Source of the DNA: Macrotrachela quadricornifera
Taxonomy: Eukaryota; Rotifera; Eurotatoria; Philodinida; Philodinidae
NCBI GenBank assembly: GCA_022393335.1
Contig: JAJEKB010021880.1
Span: 2,926,587 to 2,990,586 of the forward strand
Direction: 5' to 3'
Length of the DNA: 64,000 nucleotides
Below, in pieces: positions 36,211 to 47,498 of the stretch. The position numbers were made by a program, and so were the translations under genes. Below the pieces are notes generated by a model. The model was given only the letters and a program-made list of their open reading frames with translations. It was not told the origin of the DNA and ran no database searches. Positions within the stretch are counted from its first letter, which is position 1. Each line of letters starts with the position of its first letter.

Positions 36211-38179
36211 AGTTTCATCGATATCAATCATTCAAATCAATATTAACAAACTTAGAGATGGGAAGGAGGGTCAGAAGTATTAGGAATTTTGTGAAATTTC
36301 TCAAATTTTCCCACATTTCTATCTTAACCTTCGGACAAAACCACGTATAACTATCATATTGAATATCTTCAATTTCTGAAGTTTCTCTAGAATTTTCATA
36401 CATTTTTACCCTACCCTTTCAATGGATATATCCATGTTTATCGTCTTGAGTAACTACAATTTCTGAAGTGTCAACATATTTTCTATCTACTATTCGGATT
36501 GATAGACATATTAGCATCAGTTTGAATAAATGAAATTCGAGAAGTTTTGGAAATTTCCTTTCCAGGGAATCTGCACACTGCTGCTAAAATGTTTTCATAA
36601 ATAAAAACAAAATATGATGAAAGGTGCAGCGTGAAAGGCTCTATAATCTGTTTAGGCAATAAAGAGATGAAATAAGAAAAAGCTAATTTCTTGTTCGTGT
36701 TGTCTTTTCGCAGTTTCGAAATTTGGTCCTTCAAAATTTTGTCTATTTTGAAAATAAAACGTGCAACCATAAAAAGAAGGCGGTCTTATGTAAATTGTAG
36801 AGCTTTTCATTCTGTATTTTATGGTGCATTTTGTTTTTTTAATGTAACTTATCAAGAGTGTGAAAACTGATATACAAAATTCGCTTATTCAACCCATTAT
36901 GTATTTATTAGAAATCGCGTGCGACTAGTATAAAAGAAATGATAGATCACAACAAAGCACAAAGACTTAGAAGATTGAAATTTTTCACATAATCCCAAAC
37001 GAGTCTGGACGTTATAGTCCTATAGTTAGTTCTTAGTTTAGTCTCTTAAGAGGAACAGGCGAAAAAAATTTTGGCGTGATCCTTTCATCTACATCGTTGA
37101 CGCAAAAGTGCTGCACGTTTTTTTTCTTTTTCTGCAATAAATTTATTTTTCAACAAAAATATAAAGCATTAATCAACAATATAATACCCATTGTTTTCAA
37201 CAACTTGTGCTTATACTTGCTATCAATACCTTAATTACATGTTTGTATTGAATTGGGTAATAAGTTCTGCATATTTCAAGTACTTTTTCAATGCCTTCGG
37301 CATCGAACGGCTATTTGTTGGAAAATTTCTACCAAATACGCATTGAGTAATGCAGAAATCAAATTTTCTCTCAGTCAACCTTCATTGTTCTTTATCAACT
37401 GAATCAGGCTATTATTCTACGTTCTATTCGTTCATGTGTCATTAATCATCTCTATTTCTTTTTTCTTCTGTAGAACGTCATAGTAATAGGCTGATTAGAA
37501 AACAGAGAGATCCTAATATACAATCTTTTTGTATCTAAAAAATATGTATTACAAATTTTTCCACTAAAACAAACATATTGAGTGAATAAAAAATTCTCTC
37601 AATTTCTATACATATGAACCCATTGACAACACAGAAACATAAAGAAGGAGAGAAAGAATATAAGTGAGAGTGTATAAGCAGAAAGAAAGAACACTTCAGA
37701 TACATTCTTCTTTCTTCAGGTAACATAAGCTGTGTAATAAACGAAACATGAAAAGTAACGTTCTCATTAATCAAGGTGAAAAAACAAAAAAAAAGAAAGG
37801 ACTCATGTGCGAAGAGAGAAAAGAAGAATCGCGACAATCTACATTGATCGTGATATAAAAAGGCATGGAGAAAGAGAAAAAAGAGAAGAAAGAAAAAAAA
37901 ATGGAGAGCTGTTCAATAGAGTTGATCAATGAAGACGACAATAAATTTGATAGTCGAAATATGTGGGAACGTGACTTATTCTTTATACATCATCTTAATA
38001 ACGTCTAGAAGTCATTATCTCAATCAAACTTAGTAGTAAGACAAACGAGAACAAACTTATCTGTTCATTTAAACTTAAGTAAACTAATCAAAGCTTAGTC
38101 CTATTGTTTGAACATTCTTATACTTATAGTGAGACGAAATGCTCAATTTACAGTCATTCTATCCTTTTCTTCTGAACAT
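36211..38179. other. Intergenic spacer
   Basis: No gene seen. It includes purine-rich AAAGAAGAGAGA tracts at 37620-37910 similar in style to those at 4380, 16545, 41460 and 58150-58520. Confidence 0.4.
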
Positions 38180-38926
38180 ATGACATCAATGTTGTTGTTC
38201 GGCTTTCTTCTCAACATCATGATATTTATTCAAATGAGTGATATGTATCAGTTCAAACTTGAACACAATGCGTTTAGAAAAATAGCAAACATGGATTCAA
38301 CGTACACTATCTTTCCTGAAAATAATAGAAATCAAATTTCGTTCATTTTCAAACAATACCTTTCGGGCGTGGCTTCGATTATAGGGACAATGAACAATAC
38401 TCATTCTTCTCAACCAATTTATTCAATTTTTAATGACTGTAAATCAGAAACTTGTCCAATGAATATTGACGGAGAGCTTTGCTATGCAATTTCGACGATG
38501 ACATATTATCATGATGATGAAATTAATACTGATGATAATACAACCTCAAATTCAACAACAACAGTTGAGGTTGTCCTGTGCCAACCGACACTTCTTTCTG
38601 CCCAAACTACGGCTTCCGTGTCCATTGACGTCATCACGATCACGACAACTACATTATCCTCCAACAGTGAGATGGTCGTGACTACACACTTACCGTATTC
38701 TATTACACAGTTAAAAGTCAATCCTTTCGAATATACACTGTTGTTCAACGGCTCGCCTATTGCTCGTGCAAGGAGTGCCACGATCATCAAACCGTTGCTC
38801 GCAAATCTGCAACGAAGTAGCTTCTACATACTTGATATTGAAGAGAATCCACCCACAGACATGACCTTTCTCCTTTCTCTATCAATGGCCATTGACGAAT
38901 TAGCAAAGACCTTGAATATCAGATAA
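38180..38926 (+). CDS. Hypothetical secreted/membrane protein, perhaps LURP-one/scramblase (tubby C-terminal-like) fold
   Basis: A single exon of 248 aa from the ATG at 38180 (MTSMLLFGFLLNIMIFIQMSD, signal or anchor segment). The centre has beta-rich stretches: YTIFPENNRNQISFIF, YSIFNDCKSETCP and ELCYAIS, with Cys residues that could pair outside the cell. A long Thr/Ser/Val-rich low-complexity segment (NTTSNSTTTVEV, ITTTTLSSNSEM) is followed by FEYTLLFNGSPIARARSA and a final hydrophobic helix FLLSLSMAIDEL. That order is reminiscent of LURP1/scramblase barrels, which also end in a buried helix. This is a fold guess only. AATAAA follows at about 39089. Confidence 0.5.
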   Translation: MTSMLLFGFLLNIMIFIQMSDMYQFKLEHNAFRKIANMDSTYTIFPENNRNQISFIFKQYLSGVASIIGTMNNTHSSQPIYSIFNDCKSETCPMNIDGELCYAISTMTYYHDDEINTDDNTTSNSTTTVEVVLCQPTLLSAQTTASVSIDVITITTTTLSSNSEMVVTTHLPYSITQLKVNPFEYTLLFNGSPIARARSATIIKPLLANLQRSSFYILDIEENPPTDMTFLLSLSMAIDELAKTLNIR

Positions 38927-39093
38927 AAGTCAACATAGATTAAATTGAACTCAATCAGTATAACTCACTCATCATATTTTATTCTCTTTTAGTGAATATT
39001 CATTTACAGTTTGATTAAAATACTCTTCGCTATTAGTTGAAAATAGTTCGAATTTATAAAAACTCGAGATAAAAATGTTCTTTAGTACCAATA

Positions 39094-41798
39094 AATCCCA
39101 TTTTGGAGTAGTTTTCGTTTGCTATCAAATTCATTACGTATTTTGTTTGAAATTATAGCATTCCAGCTTGAAACAATATTATTTTGTGGAACTCACATAT
39201 TTTTTCGATGAAAGAGGGTGAGTGTAAGTTCTCAGTCGAGATTTTCAGGACTCCCTCTTACAGACAAACCACTATTACGGACAGGTTCCCATTATAAACA
39301 CCTCTCCATTGCAGAAGGCACGACATAATAAATGGTTGCTGTGGTTTCTCATCGTTCTTTTTCACCTAAAGCTTCGCTGCATATGTACATCTATCAATAT
39401 AGAATGATAACATTATAAAAAATCTCCAGTAACACGGCCCCCTAGCTTATATGAATATGTGAAAACCACATTTTAGCTCCAAAACGGCTGCCCTGACAAG
39501 CATTTTTGATTAGAATTAGATTTTTAAAATAAGTAAGTGTCAGTACACCTAGGTTATTCCTTCTCAGTCAGAACCGGCTGGTTTCATTACATTTCAACTA
39601 TTTCCTTGTCGACGGACTGGGAAGGCTTTCGAAGGGTTCTGGTCGGATTTCGGCGGAGAATTCCTATCGTATCCAGACGGAAACGTCGACAATCCAGCTG
39701 TAAAGAAACCATAGAAACTATCAACTTCTCTTATAATTTGAATCCTGCCGGATTCGTGGGACAATCTCAGCACCTTTTTTATCGATGCGTTTTCAGTCTG
39801 AATACACACTAGAAGTCACAAGAATTGTTAACAAACTAATTAAATTTCCACACAAAACTATCAGGTTCTTAGTGACGAGAAAGTGCCGGCACAAAATATG
39901 AAGCGTAAATAAATTCATACGTAGCACTATCTTGTTCTACCGTGAACAATAAGCTTCAAACCGTAACAAGTGAGAGAGTAAAAATGGTACTATGTAGTGC
40001 TATTCAGTTCGGGCATTTATTTAGCAGTTAGAATGGCTTAGTATTAGCTATTGTGTTTGTTTGAGCAATAACAGAACTGAGGATTTACAAGATCTTCAGT
40101 TACGAAGGATTTGTACTATAACAAATACTGTCTGGAAATTTGATCGATGACTTTTCAAAACGTGGTTATCCCACGTTTCATTCTCTGGTGAGAGCACAGA
40201 AACAAACAAAATCACAAAAATAGTTAAAAGCATTGCTGCAGTGATTGATTCACCTAATCGCTTAGAATCTACGAAAATTCCTCAATGAATCAAGCAAATT
40301 TCCTTATAGGTACAACTGCGACTAAATTTCTGCTATTGAACACCTTTGTAATGTGGGCAACGTGTAATATTGAACACCATTGGGTTTCGGCCTTACCTAA
40401 GGAGTCCATCATTTTGAACATCTAAAGAGAGGAAGCCACTAAATTGTGTCGTATTAAGACTTCTAAAAAGAGTGACATTACGTATTTGATTGGCTACGTG
40501 ATTTCTTCAAAGAAAAGACTAATAGAAAGCACGATAGCGAAATAGAGAAAAATATTTCAGATCGATTTTCTTTCACAATTTGATGGATACTTTATTTACC
40601 ATCACATCTCGCTATGAACTTAGCCTTGATGAATAAATAAATTTTATCAAAAAGAAACACTCTAAAAAAATTAGTTCATTACAGAGCCATGAGAGTCCAC
40701 CATCTATGAACCGAAACATTTTAAGTTCCGCAGGAGTTTCATAAGAAAACTTGACTGATATTGAAAATTTTTCCAAGTTTACCATGATTGCAAAATGGTT
40801 TTTTTGTCCCGAAGCGAAACCTTTTTTCAAACTCAAGATCGAAAACTCTTCGTTTCGTTATTTTTTTCTAAAAGAAAACATTATGATAACTTCCAGTAAT
40901 GCAGTGGCCGGAGACAGCCACGCTAGGGATGACTACTCAAAAATGAAACTGTTCAGAAGGTAGACAATAGTAAAATTATCATAAAACTAGAAAAATCGCA
41001 GATGTTTTGTGGATTCAGTAAATTGATATGGTTACTTTGTTGTAAATCGAAAAACTTTAACATTTCAAAATTTTCGAGAAAAGACCATTGTTTGAGCTTG
41101 GAATTCGAGTAAAAAAAACTAACTGATTTCTTCAACTTATAGAAATTCAGTTTTTATTGATATTCCAGCAATAGTTTTGGATTATTGATGAAGGATTATC
41201 CACCAAAATTTCTCTCCTCTCGGTGCATTTCTCGGAAATGTTTCATAAAATATTTCATAGAAGTAGTATAATTATTAATGGGAGTGTCGATATAACTGAT
41301 TGAAATTAAAGAACATCATTTTATTTCCAGACGATTGAAACATATATAGTGAGGTCTCAGAGAAAATTCAAAGCAATATAAATTAAAAGGGAAAAAACTT
41401 AAACACTATAATAAGAGAACGTTTGAAAAATAAAAAAAATTCTATATATGTATGTTATGTGTCATCTATATGATAGGAGAAAACAAGAGAAAAAGAAAAA
41501 AAAATGCATATGAATGATACTACAACAGTATTAATCAATAAAAATCTCCTCCTTTTGTTGAGTAGCAATAAATAATTTTCAATTCTTTTGGGTGTATACA
41601 CCCCTGTTTCTCCACTTTCACGAGTGCTGGTTAGGCATATTATCTTGTAAGTGTCAATATGAGATCAATATCTCGAGGTATTTATTACCAAACTGAGTAG
41701 GCAAAAATGTTGTTTATTTCGCTCGCGAGAATATATATATATGTATATGTACAAAAAGGTGTAGTTGTTCACTGTTTTGAGTAAAAGAATAGTCATAT
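39094..41798. other. Intergenic spacer with a possible transposon end
   Basis: No gene recognised. 39225-39315 (CAGTCGAGATTTTCAGG ... CTATTACGGACAGGTTC ... TATAAACACCTCT) resembles the end of pogo/Tigger-type elements, but no matching opposite end is certain. Confidence 0.35.
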
Positions 41799-44700
41799 AT
41801 GGTTGTTCCAATAACGAACGTAATTTCGAGTGATGTTTCTAATGGGTAAGCTAAAATTCGAACAATCGACAAGGAAAACAGATACAATCACATAACTATT
41901 TAATAGATTGAAATTAGTTAAGAGAATTTTAAAATCACATTTAATAATTGTATATTTCTTCTTTATTATAGTCAATCATTTTTTCGAAAGCAATTATGCA
42001 TATGGATATCATTATTGTTCAGTATTCTTGTTATTGGTTTGCTCGTTGCTACTATTGTACTAGCTGTGTTATATGCTCGCGAACGAAGTAAAACAGAATT
42101 ATCAAGTAAATTATATCGAAAGAGATGAATATGGATTGGTTATATATATACAAACTATTGTTTTTAGTGAGTAACAACAATGATCTATGTTTGACTCCAT
42201 ATTGTATTAAAGCAGGTTAGTTCACCTTAGAAAAAAAGACAACAATTATTTTATTTATTTGATTAGCTAACTATTTATTGGAAAGTATTAATGAAACAGT
42301 CGATCCATGTGAAAACTTTTATGACTTTGCTTGTGGTACATGGATAAAGAATACAAGAATACCAGATGATGGTAAATTTTATCTATCTTTGATGATTGAA
42401 TTTTAGTAAATAAATTGTTTCTATAAAAAAAAATACAGCCAGCATCCTAGATCAATTTTCAGTATTAGAGACTGAACTGAATAATGCTATTGTCGGTAGG
42501 GAATAGACTATGCATTGTTAATTTTTTATCGATTTTCTAAGTATTTTTAGATCTTCTTTCAACCACAACATCAAATGATATTGAAAAATTGAATGCCATT
42601 ATCAATACTCATCGTCTCTATAATTCTTGTATTAGCAAAGATATAATTGAAGCAGAGGGTATCAATGCAATTCTTTCATTTATTAATTTTGAACTTGGTG
42701 GATGGCCTATCTTACAAAATTCAAAATGGAATGATTCAACATTTAATTTTAAACAACTATTGATTAAACTAAATGAATATAGTAGTAATGCGATCTATGC
42801 TGCAGGTACAGAAATTGATGATAAAAATTCCTCAATTCAAAGTATTCGAGTAAGACCTAATATATTTATATTACTTGCAATCAATGATTGATTTTAATAT
42901 TTTAGATCGGTCAAAGTACTCTTGGCTTGCTAGATCGCAGTTTTTATACCAATGAGAGTATAGTTACAAATGCCTATAAAAATTTTATGCGAGATTTATC
43001 TCAAGCATTGAACAATGGTACATCAATAAACGATACTGATGTTACAGCTATATTCGAATTTGAAAAAGCGATTTCTAAAGTAATATTTTTCTTATAATAT
43101 GAACATTTAACATTTCCTTTTTTCTTTTTATATAGTATCATTGGACACCAAGTGAACAAAATGCTCGCAGTACAGAAACGATCTATACTACACTTGGTAA
43201 TTTGACTGCAACACTTAATATTTCTGTAACTATCATTCTGTCATTTTTATTCTTTTTTTAATATTTGTATTCAGTTTGACTTCGTAGATTATCTTCGTCA
43301 ACTCTATCGTTTGGCGAATGTATCTCTGATCGATGAGGATAGAGTATCTGTACATGAACTTGAATATTTACGCAATGTTTCATTACTCGTGAAAAACACT
43401 TCAGTACGTACTATACAAAACTATATGGTATGGCGTTTTATAATGAATGAAGTGAGGTTTATGCCAAAAAAATTCAGAGATATTAAACAAACATTCAATC
43501 AAATATTTCTGGGTACTAGTTCAGAATCATCACGTACAATTACATGTGGTACTTACGTCAATAGTGTTATGGGTTTTGCTGTCTCTAAACTATATATTGA
43601 TCAATATTTTGACAAAAATTCGCGCAATCAGGTAATTTAATCAGTATTTACAATATACTTTGCGATTATATAGCAGGTTCAACTTAAAAAATATTTTATT
43701 ATTCAATAATAAAATAGAATATAATATGAATTATTGTTAATTATCTATCTTGAAATCGATTTGAATAAATAACAATTTTGAAATATATTGCTAGAGTATA
43801 AAAAGTTTTTTTTTCATTTTTTAACAGTCACGAGAAATGATTGATCATATTCGAGATGCTTTCATCAATATGGTTAATCAATCAACATGGATGGATTCTC
43901 AATCAAAAATTAAAGCAATTGAAAAAGTTAATTATATATATACATATAATATTTATCAAAAAAATTTATTTTATAATATAGGCTCGAGCCATTTATGAAA
44001 AAGTTGGTTATCCAGATTATCTTGATAGTACTAATACGACAGAATTGGAGAAAAATTATGCTGAGGTTAGGAAAACAAAATATCACTTTTTTAATTATTC
44101 AATAGATATTTGAACTTGTTATTTATAATCTATAGTACAATTTTAATTCATCTTTTCTACAAAATGGTCTACTTGCTCTTAAGTTAAATGCAAAAACTGA
44201 TCTTGGATTGCTACGTGATATTATTGATCATAAATCATGGATAGGTTTCACTCCTACTATTGTTGATGCTTTTTATAATCCATCATTTAACGATATCAGT
44301 AAAAAAAAATTCTTTTCATCAAAACTGCAGAACATTTTTCTTCTCCGTTTTTTTAAAGCTTTTCCAGCTGGTATTCTTCAGATACCTGTCTTCCATAAAG
44401 ACTTACCAAAGTAAGTGTAATCTAGTTTGTATTTTAAAATACATGTTTAGTTTCTTTTTCTTCTTATTCTAGGTATTTAAACTATGGTGGTAAGTATTGA
44501 ATTAATTTGAAGATAAGAAATAAAAAAAAAGTATCTGTTGTAGCCATTGGAGTTGTTATTGGACATGAAATAACACATGGTTTTGATGATTCTGGTCGAC
44601 AATATGATAAAGATGGAAATAAAATTCCATGGTGGACAAATGAAACAATTGAAGCATTTAATAAACGCAAAGCATGTATTATTGAACAATACAGTAACTA

Positions 44701-45226
44701 TACAGTAACTCAAGTGAACGAGAAGGTCTTTCATTCTTGTTCATTTTATTAAATCTAACATATCTTTGCTATTTAGATCAGAGGACAACAAACACAAGGA
44801 GAAGATATTGCTGATAATGGAGGATTGAAAGAGACATTTTTTGTAAGTTTTCTTCTTTATAAATTGTAATGAATAAAAAAGTTTGATTTATTTCAAGGCA
44901 TATCAAAAGTGGAGTCAGACTTATAAAGATATTGACAAGAAGTTGCCAGGTCTAACTAAATATTCTCCAGAACAAATGTTTTTTATCAGTTTTGCTTATG
45001 CATGGTGTGCTAAAATGACTGATCAGTATGCAGGGCAACAAATTTTGATAGATGTTCATTCCCCTGCTCGATTTAGGTAGAATTTTTCTCTTCTACATTT
45101 TCCTAATATCTCATTTCTATGATTAGAGTAATTGGTTCTACATCAAATTTTGATGAATTTGATCGAGTATTTGGCTGCACACCAGGGCAAGGCAATAGTA
45201 GAGTGAATAAATGTTCTGTATGGTAG
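41799..45226 (+). CDS. Neprilysin-like M13 zinc metallopeptidase
   Basis: A type II membrane ectopeptidase that cleaves small extracellular peptides. Eighteen exons join in frame to 750 aa, the length of neprilysin: 41799-41845, 41972-42105, 42168-42215, 42267-42371, 42439-42495, 42551-42849, 42906-43079, 43136-43225, 43275-43631, 43828-43926, 43982-44065, 44136-44298, 44359-44410, 44473-44489, 44544-44725, 44777-44842, 44898-45076 and 45127-45226. A short cytosolic tail leads to one signal anchor ([23 protein letters not shown]), then CLTPYC and [14 protein letters not shown] typical of the family. The substrate motif DAFYNP, zinc motif HEITH, second zinc Glu in [15 protein letters not shown], and C-terminal CSVW are present. 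All introns are short except 43632-43827. Exon 14 is only 17 nt. It appears functional. Confidence 0.93.
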
Positions 45227-45290
45227 TGTTTGGTATAAATTAACATTTGCTCATAAGAATTATTCAAAAGAATTTTTATTCTTTTTTTCC

Positions 45291-45296
45291 AATAAA
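45291..45296 (+). terminator. Poly(A) signal of the M13 peptidase gene
   Basis: AATAAA 65 bp beyond the TAG stop at 45224-45226, followed by a second AATAAA-like run. Confidence 0.5.
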
Positions 45297-45419
45297 TAAA
45301 TTTAACTTATGAAAAATGAATCAATCAAATGTTTTAAAGTTATACAATTCTTAACATTTCACCTTGTAATAAAGAATATTGATAGAAACATTGAAATTTT
45401 ATAGAATAACTCTACTAGT

Positions 45420-46250
45420 GTGTTAGTTTAAGCCAACCCTAGGGAGAATCTTTGATGTTTCAGCACAAGATCCTTAACAGATATGAACAGGATCCTGCAA
45501 CGATTTCCTGTTTTTTGTCCTGAGGAAACGACAAACCCTGAAAGAAGTGTGTCGAAATTGTTTTTTAAGGATCCTGTCATGATTCAAAAACAAGGTTTTT
45601 AAGGATTCTAACAAGTTTATCATTGTTTCTTGAATAAGGATCGAGCTAGGAAATTTTATTATTTTTTAAAAATTTTAATTCGATTTCAATGAATATATTT
45701 AATTTTTTCTAAATTTCAGTTGTATTTGAAAAATATACCAAGCTTTTTTCTATCAATATAATTTTAAGAAACCTGTTTGGATGATTTATTTAAATTCAAT
45801 TTAAGAAATATATTTGGAGTTTTTTCGAACATAATAAGCATTATAAGCAGTTTTCTTGAAAAATTTGCTACTGACCTGAACCTACCAAGAAGAAATTCAA
45901 CGAATCGTTCTATTTATTCTTGGTAGGTTCCGGACAGGATCCTAAAAGATTAAGTTTTCAATAGTTTCTAAACATAAACTTTAACGGATCCTAACTAAAT
46001 TCTTGGAATTTCTTATCAAGATTCTGACCACACTTGAACTTTTTTTTCTCGAACAGTTTCTCTCAGGAATCTGTTGTTTTCCTGTCAAGATCCTCGTCGG
46101 ATATGACTACTATTCGTGACAGGATCCTCCTATGGACATTTGAGTTAGTTCCTGAAGAAAACATGATAAAATCTTGATAGAATCCTTTCAGGATTTCTCA
46201 AGGAATGAACAGGATTGAGACTAGGAATCATTCTGAATATTCAGTTGGTT
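45420..46250. repeat. Degenerate fold-back region rich in AGGATCCTG words
   Basis: The ends are weakly inverted: GTTAGTTTAAGCCAACCCTAG at about 45422 against the complement of CTATGGACATTTGAGTTAG at about 46150. AGGATCCT and related CAGGATC/GATCCTG words recur at least eight times on both strands across the stretch. It is likely an old palindromic element; no coding content. Confidence 0.45.
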
Positions 46251-46415
46251 TTTGTTCACAATAGTCTGGTGAAGTCCTTTTCTTAATTCTTCCGTTTTAT
46301 AGGAAGAAAAACAATGGCAAGTTGAACATTGAAAAAGACTTACTACAAATAGAAATTTATTTATAAAAGTACTGTTCTATATAAAGTGCTAAAATTGCAA
46401 TATTCTGCATAGTGT

Positions 46416-47498
46416 TTACGGGATCCTCTTAATCCACCGATCGAGTTCTTGATTGACTGCATTTGGATTTTCTTCCATCACCCAGTGACCCGTTTCTAAT
46501 GCAACCGTTTGTAAATTGGCAATGTATTGATTGGGTCCTCCATAAGAAGCAATAAGACTTACATAATCCTTTGTTCCTCCGATAAAAAGCACAGGTTGTT
46601 TTATTACTGGATCAAGATCCTTTTCGTCATTCCATTGGATATTTGCAATTAATGCTTTGTACCAATTTAGTTTTGGTTGCATTCCCTCGGCAAGATATTG
46701 TCGAAAGATCGCATAGTCATTTTTTGTCATGTATGAAGCTCGTGTAGTTCTGTTTCCATTTATCAACCACTCCCGTGCTTTTCCAACTGGAGCGAAATTC
46801 GTCTTCCAAAGTATTGGATCACTTGCAAAGGCAAGATCAATAAAGCTTTCCAAATTATTCTCAATAATTGTTGCTGCATCGTCAGCGTTAAAGAATTTCC
46901 AGTAACCAAAAGTTTCATATCCAATAGCATTCTTTGACGCTTCAATTACTCGATCGAGATCGAATTGTGTCGGTGCACTGTATCCACCACTAATTAATAC
47001 AACACCTAGTATTCGCTCAGGATGATACAAAACAAATCGACTGGCTACTTGAGTTCCCCAATCATGGCCTACAACGATGACATTATTTATATGTAAATAA
47101 TCGAGTAGAATAACAAGATGTTCGACCATTGATTTGATCCTATATTCGTCTTTGTTGAGTGGTGAATACGTCTTGCCATAACCCATCAAGTTTGGTGCTA
47201 GACAATCATGATCTTGCTGTGAGAAATATTCAACTTGATGACGCCAACTATAAAGTGAGGATGGAAAACCGTGAAGAAACAAGATAGTCGGTTTTGAATT
47301 ATTCTTGTTATTTCCTTTGACATAAATATACTCATAATTAATACCAGGAGCAACTTCAAACACCTGTGTTTTCAACATGGAAGAAAAATGATGATGATGA
47401 TGATTGTTGAGTGAAAATGGAGGTAGAATAGATTTGGAGTATGTAATGACAGCAAAAGTAGATAATACGCACAAGATACTATACATTCGAACACTCAT
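46416..47498 (-). CDS. Secreted alpha/beta-hydrolase, epoxide hydrolase-like
   Basis: It would open epoxides to diols by a covalent Asp ester. A single exon encodes 360 aa. An N-terminal signal peptide (MSVRMYSILCVLSTFAVITYS) precedes a His run (HHHHH at 33-37). HGFP (76-79) gives the oxyanion loop, GHDWG (144-148) the nucleophile Asp146, FIGGTKD the acid Asp311, and ETGHWV the base His338. Lid tyrosines in FGYWKFF (Y199) and NWYKAL (Y280) fit epoxide hydrolase better than haloalkane dehalogenase. The absence of introns next to genes with 17-18 exons, and closeness to fungal/bacterial EH patterns, suggest acquisition by horizontal transfer. A TTTATT (AATAAA on this strand) at 46356-46361 can serve as the poly(A) signal. 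Confidence 0.88.
   Translation of the reverse strand: MSVRMYSILCVLSTFAVITYSKSILPPFSLNNHHHHHFSSMLKTQVFEVAPGINYEYIYVKGNNKNNSKPTILFLHGFPSSLYSWRHQVEYFSQQDHDCLAPNLMGYGKTYSPLNKDEYRIKSMVEHLVILLDYLHINNVIVVGHDWGTQVASRFVLYHPERILGVVLISGGYSAPTQFDLDRVIEASKNAIGYETFGYWKFFNADDAATIIENNLESFIDLAFASDPILWKTNFAPVGKAREWLINGNRTTRASYMTKNDYAIFRQYLAEGMQPKLNWYKALIANIQWNDEKDLDPVIKQPVLFIGGTKDYVSLIASYGGPNQYIANLQTVALETGHWVMEENPNAVNQELDRWIKRIP

Noticed and set aside
39225..40460. A full pogo-like transposon
   Set aside because: Only the left end resembles such elements; the proposed right side (about 40320-40440) did not pair convincingly.
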